In this document: in pieces, positions 18,653 through 26,720 of the stretch
Layout: each line of letters starts with the position of its first letter
Numbering within the stretch: the stretch's first letter is position 1
Origin: Blastocatellia bacterium
GTDB lineage: Bacteria > Acidobacteriota > Blastocatellia > HR10 > J050
Reading direction: 5' to 3'
Assembly: GCA_026985075.1 (NCBI GenBank)
Contig: JALSQX010000043.1
Coordinates: 1 to 46,714 of the forward strand
Length of the DNA stretch: 46,714 nt
The notes under the pieces: generated by a model
The model's input: only the letters and a program-made list of their open reading frames with translations
What the model was told of the DNA's origin: nothing
Databases searched by the model: none
Program-made: the position numbers and the translations under genes

Positions 18653-19246
18653 ATGGAAGAGATCGTCAGAAAGCTCGTCTCTCGGAAGGCCAAACCGGGG
18701 AAGGGGGGGGTCCCTGGGAGCCTCCAACCCCATCAGGATCGGGAACTCATCGTCTCATTAGAGGCCGAGAGCCTGGAGGGGATGAGGAAGCGGGCCGTCG
18801 TGACGCTGGAACAGCCCGTCGGCAGTACCTTTTCGATCATCTGCGATGAAGGGGCCTATTTGGGCGGCGATGATACGGCGCCCCCGCCGTTGGCCTATTT
18901 CAGCGCGGCCATCGCCTTTTGACTGTTGACCCAACTTTCCCGGTTCGGGAAAATCACCAAGCTCGATGTCCGTTCCATTCGACTCAAGCAAGTGACGCGC
19001 TTCTATATGAAGGGATCGGCATTAGCGGGGACGTTGAGGGGAGGGCCGCTCGGTCTGGAGACGGAGATCGCCATCGAATCCGACGAGCCGCCGGAGAAGA
19101 TTCGACATTTGATCAAGATGGGCGAGCAAACCTGTTTCACTCTTCAGTCGCTCATCCACCCCGTGCCGGTCAAAACGAGGGCGACCCTCAACGGCCATCC
19201 CCTCGACTTGCCGAGCGATGAGCCCCCGGTCACTGAGGAAGGATGA
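18653..19246 (+). CDS. OsmC-family selenoprotein; in-frame TGA (18920-18922) read as selenocysteine 90
   Basis: OsmC/Ohr-type thiol peroxidase fold, 197 residues if TGA at 18920-18922 is read through. AAGGAGG at 18637-18643 sets ATG 18653. The upstream part ends GGDDTAPPPLAYFSAAIAF and the downstream part begins LLTQLSRFGKITKLDV in the same frame. In OsmC homologs the residue between these two segments is the peroxidatic Cys, so the TGA replaces precisely that codon. The second conserved Cys is present at 161 (MGEQTCFTLQSL), and the usual PVPVKTRATLNG end follows. A hairpin begins 13 bases after the TGA, with its apical loop 19 bases after. OsmC-like selenoproteins have been described from environmental genomes. 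No selA, selB, selC or selD lies in the window, so decoding must be supplied from elsewhere. A standard gene caller would report two broken halves (18653-18922 and about 18926-19246). Confidence 0.88.
18936..18952 (+). promoter_or_regulatory. Candidate bacterial SECIS hairpin
   Basis: TTTCCC at 18936-18941 pairs perfectly with GGGAAA at 18947-18952 around loop GGTTC (18942-18946). The loop starts 19 bases after the TGA. Bacterial SECIS elements lie just downstream of the Sec UGA in the coding sequence, with a short stem and a loop beginning with G; the E. coli fdhF loop contains GGUC. The stem, loop and distance all agree with that pattern. Confidence 0.65.
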
Positions 19247-19306
19247 GCGTCTTTCCATCGGAGAGAACGACGGCTCATCGGCCCTCATCGCTCAGAGGAG
19301 ATCGTC

Positions 19307-20605
19307 ATGACACATCAGAGGACGCCGAACGAGAGGGAGAAGCTCAATGAGCCACGGGATAAATTCCAGGCGCTCATGGAGCGCGTGATGCGCGACAATC
19401 CGTTCTATCGGGCGAAATACGAGCCCTTGGGGTTTTCAGCTCGCCGACCGCCGACGTTCGATGAGCTGCCGCACCTGCCATTCACTCTGAAGTCGGAGCT
19501 GATCGACGACCAGCAACGCCATCCACCGTTTGGCCGTAACCTGACGTTTCCTCTGTCTCGCTATACTCGCGTGCATCAAACATCGGGGACCACGGGACGA
19601 CCGCTCCGCTGGTTAGATACGGCAGAGAGCTGGCAATGGTGGCTCGATTGCTGGCAGGAGATCTATCGTGCAGCAGAGGTGAGCCCGGATGATCGCATTT
19701 TCGTGGCCTTCTCATTCGGGCCGTTCATCGGATTCTGGACGGCGTTCGAAGCGGGACAGCGGCTGGGCGCTCTGGTGATGCCTGGAGGAGGGCTCAGCTC
19801 CAAACAGCGGTTGGAGACGTTGTTGGAGAACGACGCCACGGTGCTCGTCTGTACGCCGACCTATGCGTTGCGGCTCGCCGAGGTGGCCAAAGAGAACGGC
19901 ATCGATCTGGCCAGCAGCGCCATCCGGGTCACCATCCACGCGGGCGAGCCGGGCGCCAGCGTGCCCAACGTCAAATCGCGCATCGAGGCGGCGTGGGGGG
20001 CGCGCTGCGTCGATCATGCCGGCGCGACCGAGGTGGGCGCCTGGGGATATAGTTGCGGTGAGCGGAATCACATGCATATCAACGAAGACGAGTTCATTGC
20101 CGAAGTGATCGATCCGGAGACGCACGCCCCCGTCGAACCCGACGCCGATGGTGTGCAGCGGGGGGAACTGGTGCTCACCAATCTGGGACGGGTGGGGAGC
20201 CCGGTCATTCGCTACCGGACCGGCGATCTCGTCGAGTTGACCCGTCAGCCCTGTCCCTGCGGGCGCCCTACGGCGGTGCTGCGCGGCGGGGTTCTCGGGC
20301 GCATCGACCACATGTTCATCATCCGCGGGATCAACGTCTTTCCCAGCGCGCTGGAGAATCTCATTCGCGCGTTTCCCGAAATCGAAGAGTTTGAAGTCGG
20401 CGTCGAACATCACCGCGCCATGGCCGAACTCGTCATTCGGATCGAAGTCAATGGCGAGAGGCCCGCCGATGTGGCCGCGGCGCTCCAGCAGCACGTCCAC
20501 GAGCGTCTCAATCTGCGACCCGTAGTCCGAGTTGTTGACCGGGGGAGCCTCCCTCGGTACGAGTTGAAAGCGCGACGATTCAAATTCTCCGAGGAGGGTC
20601 GGTGA
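19307..20605 (+). CDS. Phenylacetate-CoA ligase-like AMP-dependent ligase
   Basis: A 432-residue acyl-adenylate-forming ligase of the PaaK family, which activates aryl or short acids to CoA thioesters with ATP in the cytoplasm. Motifs: the P-loop-like HQTSGTTGRPLRW near residues 83-95, HAGATEVGAWGYSC (substrate and adenine region), ELVLTNLGRVGSPVIRYRTGDLV, a cysteine cluster CPCGRP and the C-terminal hinge GRIDHMFIIRGINVFPSALE. GAGGAG about 8 bases before ATG 19307. The TGA overlaps the start of the aldehyde dehydrogenase gene by one base, so the two are translationally coupled; aldehyde to acid to acyl-CoA is the simplest shared route. The acid substrate is unknown. Confidence 0.9.
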   Translation: MTHQRTPNEREKLNEPRDKFQALMERVMRDNPFYRAKYEPLGFSARRPPTFDELPHLPFTLKSELIDDQQRHPPFGRNLTFPLSRYTRVHQTSGTTGRPLRWLDTAESWQWWLDCWQEIYRAAEVSPDDRIFVAFSFGPFIGFWTAFEAGQRLGALVMPGGGLSSKQRLETLLENDATVLVCTPTYALRLAEVAKENGIDLASSAIRVTIHAGEPGASVPNVKSRIEAAWGARCVDHAGATEVGAWGYSCGERNHMHINEDEFIAEVIDPETHAPVEPDADGVQRGELVLTNLGRVGSPVIRYRTGDLVELTRQPCPCGRPTAVLRGGVLGRIDHMFIIRGINVFPSALENLIRAFPEIEEFEVGVEHHRAMAELVIRIEVNGERPADVAAALQQHVHERLNLRPVVRVVDRGSLPRYELKARRFKFSEEGR

Positions 20606-22038
20606 TGAAGCGATGGGGACTCTACTACGATGGTCAATGGCATGAAGCGGTCACACACCACGTGCTCCGTTCCCCGATCGATGGAGAGCCACTGGCCGAG
20701 ATCGGATTGGCATCGTGGGAGGAGGCCGACGTGGCGGTGGAGAGCGTCGCTCGCGCCGCGGAAGATGTCGCCCGTCGACCGACGTTCGAGCGGGCCCGGC
20801 TCCTCCGCCAGATTGCCGAGAAGTTGGATGCCCGTCGCGAGGAATTCGCTCGGGCCATCTGTCTGGAAGCGGCCAAACCGATCACCGCGGCGCGCGCCGA
20901 AGTTCATCGCGCCATCCAAACGTTCGCCTTGTCGGCCGAAGAAGTCAATCACTTATTCGGCGAACTGCTCCCGCTCGACCTGCTCCCTGATGTGCCCAGT
21001 TCATCGGGCACGCCCATGCGGATGGCCTTGACGCGACGCGCCCCCGTGGGCCCGGTGCTGGCCATCCCAGCGTTCAATTTTCCGCTCAACCTCCCGGCGC
21101 ACAAGATTGCTCCCGCGCTGGCCGCCGGATGTCCCGTGTTGCTCAAACCCGCGCCTCAGACGCCCTGGACGGCCCTCATGCTGGCGGAAGTCATCCATGA
21201 GGTGGGCGCTCCGGCCGGGAGTTTCGCTCTGCTGCCTTGCACCAATGAGGTGGCCGAGCGTCTCGTTCGCGATGAGCGATTCGCGCTGCTCACGTTCACC
21301 GGCAGCGATCGCGTGGGATGGCATTTGAAGAACATCTGTGGCAAGAAGCGAACGCTTTTAGAACTGGGAGGGAACGGAGCGGTGGTCATTGCCGAAGATG
21401 CCGATGTGAATCATGCCGTCGGTCGATGCTTGTTCGGCGCCTTCGTGTATGCCGGGCAGGTCTGCGTCGGCGTTCAGCGCATCTATGTCGTCGAGTCCCT
21501 CTATGAGCCGTTCGTTGAGAAATTCGCCAGTGCGGCGAGGAGGCTACGACCGCGAGATCCGCAGGATGAACAGTCATTATTGGGTCCGATGATCACCGAG
21601 GCGGCGGCAGCCCGCGCCCAAGCCTGGGTTCGAGAGGCCGTCGCTGCCGGAGCGGAAGTCGTCGCCGGCGGGGAACGCGACGGAGCGTGGATGGAACCAA
21701 CCGTTCTCATCAACGTGACGCCCGAGATGCGCGTCGTCTGCCAGGAGGTCTTCGCTCCGGTGGTCACCATCTCATCGGTGCCCGATTGGGAAGCGGGTTT
21801 GGCCGAAGCCAACGATCCCGTTTATGGGCTTCAGGCGGGCATCTTCACCAGCAATGTACATCGCGTCTTGCAGGCATTCGATCGACTTCGCTCCGGCGGC
21901 ATCGTAGTCAATGACGTCCCCACATTTCGCGCTGAGCATGTGCCCTTTGGTGGTATGAATCAATCGGGACAAGGTCGGGAGAGCGTCCGTCACACGATAG
22001 AAGCGATGACCGAATGGAAAGCGTTGATCTTCCCCTGA
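20605..22038 (+). CDS. NAD(P)-dependent aldehyde dehydrogenase
   Basis: A 477-residue member of the ALDH superfamily. The general base is Glu253 (LLELGGNG) and the nucleophile Cys287 (YAGQVCVGVQ); their 34-residue spacing equals that of Glu268/Cys302 in classical enzymes. The Rossmann segment has FTGSDRVGWHL. It oxidises an aldehyde to the acid in the cytoplasm; the family is broad and the sequence alone does not separate lactaldehyde, glyceraldehyde-3-phosphate and aromatic aldehyde types. The ATG at 20605 shares its A with the preceding TGA, with GAGGAGGG just upstream. With the upstream CoA ligase it forms a two-step aldehyde to acyl-CoA module. Confidence 0.92.
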   Translation: MKRWGLYYDGQWHEAVTHHVLRSPIDGEPLAEIGLASWEEADVAVESVARAAEDVARRPTFERARLLRQIAEKLDARREEFARAICLEAAKPITAARAEVHRAIQTFALSAEEVNHLFGELLPLDLLPDVPSSSGTPMRMALTRRAPVGPVLAIPAFNFPLNLPAHKIAPALAAGCPVLLKPAPQTPWTALMLAEVIHEVGAPAGSFALLPCTNEVAERLVRDERFALLTFTGSDRVGWHLKNICGKKRTLLELGGNGAVVIAEDADVNHAVGRCLFGAFVYAGQVCVGVQRIYVVESLYEPFVEKFASAARRLRPRDPQDEQSLLGPMITEAAAARAQAWVREAVAAGAEVVAGGERDGAWMEPTVLINVTPEMRVVCQEVFAPVVTISSVPDWEAGLAEANDPVYGLQAGIFTSNVHRVLQAFDRLRSGGIVVNDVPTFRAEHVPFGGMNQSGQGRESVRHTIEAMTEWKALIFP

Positions 22039-22120
22039 AGATCGAGCGCGATGGGGATAGGGGAGCGGACGTCCAATCTCATTTCGGGAGTCTGCGCGCC
22101 GTTGAACGGCCGTCGTCGGG

Positions 22121-22150
22121 TTGTGGTCCTTTCCGATTGTAGTGTATCAT
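22121..22150 (+). promoter_or_regulatory. Probable sigma-70 promoter of the S41-like gene
   Basis: TTGTGG at 22121-22126, an 18-base spacer and TATCAT at 22145-22150, about 35 bases before the ATG at 22185. The -10 box matches consensus at five of six positions; the -35 box is weaker. Confidence 0.4.
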
Positions 22151-22184
22151 CTCAGTTCGGAATCCAACTGGGAGTGAGCCTTTG

Positions 22185-23429
22185 ATGGGTATGAAGTTGA
22201 AATTGGCCGTCTTGATCCTCTCCTCGGTGATCGCTGTGTACGCCATCGCCGGAGGCTTGTTGCCGCGCTACGGGGTCATCGCCAGCAATGACCCCTACTC
22301 GCAAATGACCATTTTCCACGAAGTCCTCACCCGCATCGTGGAGGATTATGTGGACGAGCCCGATCTGGAGAAAGTGCGCATTGGAGCGCTGCGCGGCCTG
22401 GCCGAAGGATTGGATCCATACAGCGCCTATTTGACGCCGGACCAGGTGCGCCATTTCCGGCCCATGGAGTCAGGATATGCGGGGGAATTCGGCATGACGC
22501 TCTCCAAGGTGGCTGGATACGCCTATGTGGTCTCGGTTCTCAAAGGGAGTCCTGCCGAGGCGGCGGGCATTCAAGCGGGCGACGTCATCGAGTATGTCAA
22601 CGGACGCGCCACGCGGGATATGAGTCTCTACGATGCTGTGGAGGTGTTGCGGCGATCGGGCAAGAAGGACGTGACGCTCAAGCTCTTCCGTCGGGGTCGA
22701 TCCGAGACGATCACCTTGCATCCCGGCCCGGTGACCCAGCCCGATCCCATCGGAAAGATACTCGAACCGGGCGTCGGCTACCTGCAGGTGTTGAGTCTGG
22801 CCCCCGGCCAGCCGGCCAAGGTGAGGGCGACGTTGCTCGATCTGATGAATCGGGGAGCCAAACGCCTGGTCCTGGATCTGCGCGGGACGGCCGATGGGCA
22901 ACTCGCCCAGGGCGTCGAGGTGGCCAATCTCTTCATCGAAGAGGGGACGTTGGCCGAGGAACTGGGAAAGGAAGGGCAGGTCGTACGCCAATTCCCGGCG
23001 CGGCGTGACCAGCGAGTGTTCAACGGTCCCCTGGCCGTGCTCGTCGATCGGACGACGGCGAACGCTGCCGAAGTGGTGGCCGCGGCCATTCTGGAGAATA
23101 AGCGCGGTGACGTCGTCGGCGAGCGCACCTTTGGCGTGGGCGGTGAGCAGGAACTGTTCCGCCTTCGCGATGGCGGGGGATTGCTCATCACGACCCGCAA
23201 ATATGCTTCACCGTCGGGGAAGCCCTTCATGGGGGCGACGTCGGCCACCAGCGGCGTCATGCCCAATGTGGAAGTGCGCCGGACGGATCTGGCCGAATTG
23301 CCCACTCCCGAGGAACTGGAGGAAGAGGGATTGCCGCAGGAAGAAGGGGCTCCGAGGGTGGAGAAGCCGTCCCAGGAAGACCATCAGTTGAAGAAAGCGC
23401 TGGAGTTACTTCGTCGCGCAAAACGGTGA
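22185..23429 (+). CDS. Membrane-anchored PDZ/S41 (C-terminal processing peptidase-like) protein with both catalytic residues replaced
   Basis: A 414-residue protein with an N-terminal membrane anchor (KLAVLILSSVIAVYAIAGG), a PDZ domain (about residues 100-185, from GEFGMTLSKVAGYAYVVSV to FRRGRSETITLHPG) and an S41 core. In Prc/CtpA proteases the dyad is Ser in the middle of S-A-S-A-S-E and Lys 25 residues later in TFGKG. Here the first motif reads TTANAAEVVAA with Asn293 in the Ser position, and the second reads TFGVG with Val318 in the Lys position, exactly 25 apart. The fold is intact but the known dyad is gone, so it is probably a substrate-binding or scaffold pseudoprotease facing the periplasm. 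GGAG at 22171-22174 favours ATG 22185 over TTG 22182. Its stop is four bases from the end of lpxK on the other strand. Confidence 0.87.
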   Translation: MGMKLKLAVLILSSVIAVYAIAGGLLPRYGVIASNDPYSQMTIFHEVLTRIVEDYVDEPDLEKVRIGALRGLAEGLDPYSAYLTPDQVRHFRPMESGYAGEFGMTLSKVAGYAYVVSVLKGSPAEAAGIQAGDVIEYVNGRATRDMSLYDAVEVLRRSGKKDVTLKLFRRGRSETITLHPGPVTQPDPIGKILEPGVGYLQVLSLAPGQPAKVRATLLDLMNRGAKRLVLDLRGTADGQLAQGVEVANLFIEEGTLAEELGKEGQVVRQFPARRDQRVFNGPLAVLVDRTTANAAEVVAAAILENKRGDVVGERTFGVGGEQELFRLRDGGGLLITTRKYASPSGKPFMGATSATSGVMPNVEVRRTDLAELPTPEELEEEGLPQEEGAPRVEKPSQEDHQLKKALELLRRAKR

Positions 23430-23433
23430 TCAG

Positions 23434-24543
23434 TTAATCGGAGGGAGATTTCGCCGCTCCCTCCATCACTCTCCTCAAGATGAAACTCATGAATCTCGCC
23501 TCGTCGACCAGCCTGAGTTCGGATTGAACAATCCACAGAGGCGGGTCTGTAGGGAGATCGCGCGATCTCAGTCGCATCCAATCTTTCTCCGTCGTCAGTA
23601 TCCATTCCGCCCCAGCTCTCCGCGCTTGAGCGTATATGCGGTGAAGGTCGCTCGGGGAAAAGAAATGATGATCGGGAAAAGCTCGCTGAACGACGACGCG
23701 GGCGCCGAAATGGCTCACATCCTCGACGAATCGCATCGGCTGACCGATGGCGCAAAAGACGGCGACTCGACGTCGTTCGAGCCGCTGGGGAAGGACCGTC
23801 TCTTCGGACCGCGGATTGAGGAGTCCGGTTATCTCTCGGTAAGCATAGAACACGGGTTTGTCACCAGCCAGCGCTTCGATGCTCGTTGTGAGCTCCTCCT
23901 GATTGAAAGGGCGATCAGCATGGGTGATCACAATGGCGCTGGCGCGCCTCATCTCGCTGAGAGGTTCCCGCAAGCGACCGAGAGGGAGTGGCTGTTGGCC
24001 ACCGAATGGATCGAGCGCATCGATGATCAGGAGATCGAGGTCGCGTTCCAAGGCCAGATGTTGAAATCCGTCATCCAGGATGATGAGATCCGGAGCGTAC
24101 CGCTGCTCCACCCAGCGTCCCGCTTCATATCGATGGGCATCGGCGACGACAATGACGCCCGGAAGATGTTTGGCCAGTAACAGGGGTTCGTCTCCGGTCA
24201 GATGGACATCGTCCAGGACCTTCTCTCCGTCGGAAACGAGTTGACGGCGTCGTGGGTGTTTTCGTCCATATCCGCGCGTGAGGATGGCGACCTTGTACCC
24301 CTGCCCGCTGAGCGCGGAGGCGAGATACTCGACCAGTGGCGTCTTCCCCGTTCCTCCGACGGTGATGTTCCCCACGCTGATGGTCATCGTGCGGAGTCGC
24401 CTGGATGTCAGGTAGCCCGTGCGATAGAGGGCCAGGCGAAACCGAACGCCAAACGAATAGCCTGTGGCCAGGCCAGCCAGGAGGGGGCGGGGAAGGTTCA
24501 TGATCCAGTGGTGCGGAGCATGTGGTCGGATATCCGCGGTCAC
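23434..24543 (-). CDS. lpxK: Tetraacyldisaccharide 4'-kinase
   Basis: Phosphorylates the 4' position of the lipid A disaccharide at the inner membrane (369 residues). Walker A is VGNITVGGTGKTPLVEYLA; also seen are the LTRGYGRK segment, the family DEP motif in TGDEPLLLA and the LDDGFQHLALERDLDLL motif. It starts with GTG at 24543, three bases after the waaA stop, with a GGAGG tract inside the end of waaA; the two are one transcription unit. waaA and lpxK act on the same lipid A-Kdo core, so the pairing is functional. Confidence 0.95.
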   Translation of the reverse strand: MTADIRPHAPHHWIMNLPRPLLAGLATGYSFGVRFRLALYRTGYLTSRRLRTMTISVGNITVGGTGKTPLVEYLASALSGQGYKVAILTRGYGRKHPRRRQLVSDGEKVLDDVHLTGDEPLLLAKHLPGVIVVADAHRYEAGRWVEQRYAPDLIILDDGFQHLALERDLDLLIIDALDPFGGQQPLPLGRLREPLSEMRRASAIVITHADRPFNQEELTTSIEALAGDKPVFYAYREITGLLNPRSEETVLPQRLERRRVAVFCAIGQPMRFVEDVSHFGARVVVQRAFPDHHFFSPSDLHRIYAQARRAGAEWILTTEKDWMRLRSRDLPTDPPLWIVQSELRLVDEARFMSFILRRVMEGAAKSPSD

Positions 24544-24546
24544 CGT

Positions 24547-25881
24547 TCAGTGAACTCCTCCGTTCGACGATGTCCCATCAATTCCTCCGAAGAATCGGCC
24601 GATCTCGGCCCAGGTCCGCTCGGTGGCGCCCCGATTTCGATCCAGCAGATGGCGCGCCCGCCGTCCCATCTCCTCTCGGCGATGGACATCCTTGAGGAGG
24701 TGTTCGAAGACCTCGGCGAGCTGTTGCTCATAGGCGTTCTGCGGCGACTGTGGCAACTGGATGAGGGCGTGTTCGGCTTTGAACTCGTCAATGATGGCTT
24801 GGAAGTTCGATGTGTGTGGCCCCACAACGATGGGCTTTCCAAATCGGGCTGGTTCTAAGATATTATGGCCGCCAACGGGCACCAGAGAGCCGCCGACGAA
24901 CACGACATCAGCCATGGCGTAGACGGCGGCCAGCTCCCCTAACGTGTCCAGAAGTATGATCCGGGACGATCGCGCCGCCCGTTCTCTCTTCGCCTCACTG
25001 CGCCGAATGAGATCGAATCCCATTCGCTCGATGAGCGCCGCCACCTCCTCGAACCGTTCCGGGTGCCTCGGGGCGAGCAATAAGCGTACATTCTCTGTCC
25101 CGGGCTTTTGGGTGAGAAGGGTGAAGGCCTGGAGCAACCACCGCTCCTCGCTGGGCGCCGTGCTCCCGGCGACGATGAGCGGTTGGCCGGCGAGATCGAG
25201 CAGATCGTTCAATTCGCTTATTTTTTGATCGACGTTCGGAATCTCCAGATCATATTTCAAGTTGCCGGTGATCACGACTCGCTCGGGATCGGCCCCCAGA
25301 GCCAAAATCCGTTCGGCATCTCGGGCGCTTTGCATGAGCAGGAGCGTGAAATGGTCCAGGACGCGCTCCATGAAAGGGCGAACAGCGCGATAGCCAGCGA
25401 ACGAGCGATCCGAGATCCGCCCGTTAATGAGAATGACCGGGATGCCGCGCTGGCGACAGAGGCGCAAGAAAGTCGGCCAGATCTCCGTTTCGACGACCAG
25501 GATGAGGGAGGGAGCGATGGCCTCGAGGCAGCGGCGAACGCTGAATCCGAAATCGAAGGGGAAGTAGATCACGCGGGCCCACTCGCCGAACCGTCGACGA
25601 GCCACGGCGTGTCCCGTCTCCGTGACCGTGGACACGACGATCTGGACGCCCGGCGCCCGATCATGGAGGAGGCGGAGCAGGGGATAGACGGCCAGGGTTT
25701 CGCCGACGGAGACGGCATGCACCCAGACGGTCGCCGCGCCGGATGACTTCATATGACCGACGTGACCGAGTCGCTGACGCAACGTGGATACGTACTTGTT
25801 GTGTCGAACGGCTTGATAGATGAAATAAGGAGAGAGGGCGACCGCCGTTAAGACCAGACCGAGCGTATATAGCACATACAT
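24547..25881 (-). CDS. waaA: 3-deoxy-D-manno-octulosonic acid (Kdo) transferase
   Basis: Transfers Kdo to lipid IVA at the inner membrane; 444 residues. The N-terminal anchor MYVLYTLGLVLTAVALSPYFIYQA is followed by the basic QRLGH segment and VWVHAVSVGETLA, the family signature, then VVETEIWPTFLR and the C-terminal GT-B lobe with SLVPVGGHNILEPARFGKPIVVGPH. GTG 25887 and ATG 25881 are alternative starts two codons apart; the ATG is preferred. It lies 34 bases downstream of efp on the same strand and is followed closely by lpxK. Confidence 0.95.
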   Translation of the reverse strand: MYVLYTLGLVLTAVALSPYFIYQAVRHNKYVSTLRQRLGHVGHMKSSGAATVWVHAVSVGETLAVYPLLRLLHDRAPGVQIVVSTVTETGHAVARRRFGEWARVIYFPFDFGFSVRRCLEAIAPSLILVVETEIWPTFLRLCRQRGIPVILINGRISDRSFAGYRAVRPFMERVLDHFTLLLMQSARDAERILALGADPERVVITGNLKYDLEIPNVDQKISELNDLLDLAGQPLIVAGSTAPSEERWLLQAFTLLTQKPGTENVRLLLAPRHPERFEEVAALIERMGFDLIRRSEAKRERAARSSRIILLDTLGELAAVYAMADVVFVGGSLVPVGGHNILEPARFGKPIVVGPHTSNFQAIIDEFKAEHALIQLPQSPQNAYEQQLAEVFEHLLKDVHRREEMGRRARHLLDRNRGATERTWAEIGRFFGGIDGTSSNGGVH

Positions 25882-25915
25882 GGTCACTGGACCTCAGTTC
25901 CTGGGATCGCCACCA

Positions 25916-26476
25916 TCACCCTTTGACGCGCTCCAGATAGGTTCCCTCGGTGGTATCGATGCGGACGATGTCGCCCGGCTCCACGAAGGGGGGGACTTGA
26001 ACCACGAGTCCCGTCTCGAGCTTGGCCGGTTTGTTTTGAGCGCTGACGGTCGCTCCCTTCAAACTGGGTTCGGTTTCCACCACTTTCAGGTCCACGGTCG
26101 GAGGCAACTGAATGCCAATGGGCTCGCTCTGATAAAACTCGATGGTGATGCGGGCATTGGGGAGAAGGTAGTGGATGGCATCACCGAGAATCTCTTCAGA
26201 GAGCGAAACTTGTTCGAAGGTCTCCGTATTCATGAAGACGTAACTGTTGCCGTCATAATAGAGGTACTCGAACTGCTGCTCATCGAGAATGACGCGTTCG
26301 ACCGATTCGGTGGATCGGAATCGATACTCGAAGGAACTTCCCGTTCGGAGGTTTCTGAGTCGCGTTTGAACCACAGCTTGTCCTTTACCAGGGGTGACGT
26401 GGCGGAACTCCATCACCTTGCAGGGATCTCCACTCACATTGATGACCATCCCCCGTCTGATCTGCGTCGCTTGCAT
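25916..26476 (-). CDS. efp: Translation elongation factor P
   Basis: A 186-residue EF-P that relieves ribosome stalling at polyproline stretches. It has three beta domains: the KOW-like N-terminal domain ([21 protein letters not shown]), the OB domain ([13 protein letters not shown]) and the C-terminal OB domain ([21 protein letters not shown]). The modifiable tip residue is Lys31 in TPGKGQAV. The ATG at 26476 has GGAGG eight bases upstream; a longer in-frame opening from 26530 has no support and lies at the promoter. Transcribed from the promoter at 26548-26576, probably together with waaA and lpxK. Confidence 0.96.
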   Translation of the reverse strand: MQATQIRRGMVINVSGDPCKVMEFRHVTPGKGQAVVQTRLRNLRTGSSFEYRFRSTESVERVILDEQQFEYLYYDGNSYVFMNTETFEQVSLSEEILGDAIHYLLPNARITIEFYQSEPIGIQLPPTVDLKVVETEPSLKGATVSAQNKPAKLETGLVVQVPPFVEPGDIVRIDTTEGTYLERVKG

Positions 26477-26547
26477 CCTGATATCCTCCCAGGTAGAACA
26501 TCCGCTCTCGGCTTCGCGCTCGACACGCACCGAGAACCAAAAGTATC

Positions 26548-26576
26548 ATTCTAGCCTCACCCGGCCGGTTGTTCAA
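26548..26576 (-). promoter_or_regulatory. Sigma-70 promoter of the efp-waaA-lpxK unit
   Basis: On the minus strand TTGAAC (26576-26571), a 17-base spacer and TAGAAT (26553-26548). The predicted transcript starts near 26541 and has a leader of about 65 bases before the efp ATG. Confidence 0.6.
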
Positions 26577-26667
26577 ATCCAGGCGCGCTTTCCTGGTGAT
26601 GGGTGCCGACGATGAGAGCGTCCGCAGCCGGTTCGGTCGGGGCGCCGAGTTCACATTCCGGTCGATC

Positions 26668-26695
26668 AAAAAAAGCGCGCCCATCGGGGGGCGCG
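26668..26695 (-). terminator. Rho-independent terminator of the tRNA-Val/tRNA-Asp transcript
   Basis: On the minus strand, CGCGCCC (26695-26689) pairs with GGGCGCG (26682-26676) around a six-base loop, followed by seven T residues (26674-26668). It lies about 350 bases past the 3' end of tRNA-Asp and stops readthrough towards the efp promoter. Confidence 0.75.
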
Positions 26696-26720
26696 ATTCA
26701 TTCTAGACTAAGGAGGAGCT

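Noticed and set aside
18653-18922. Pseudogene or sequencing error reading of the OsmC gene
   Set aside because: The only lesion is a TGA exactly at the catalytic Cys codon, both sides are intact and in frame, the ribosome-binding site is strong and a SECIS-like hairpin follows.
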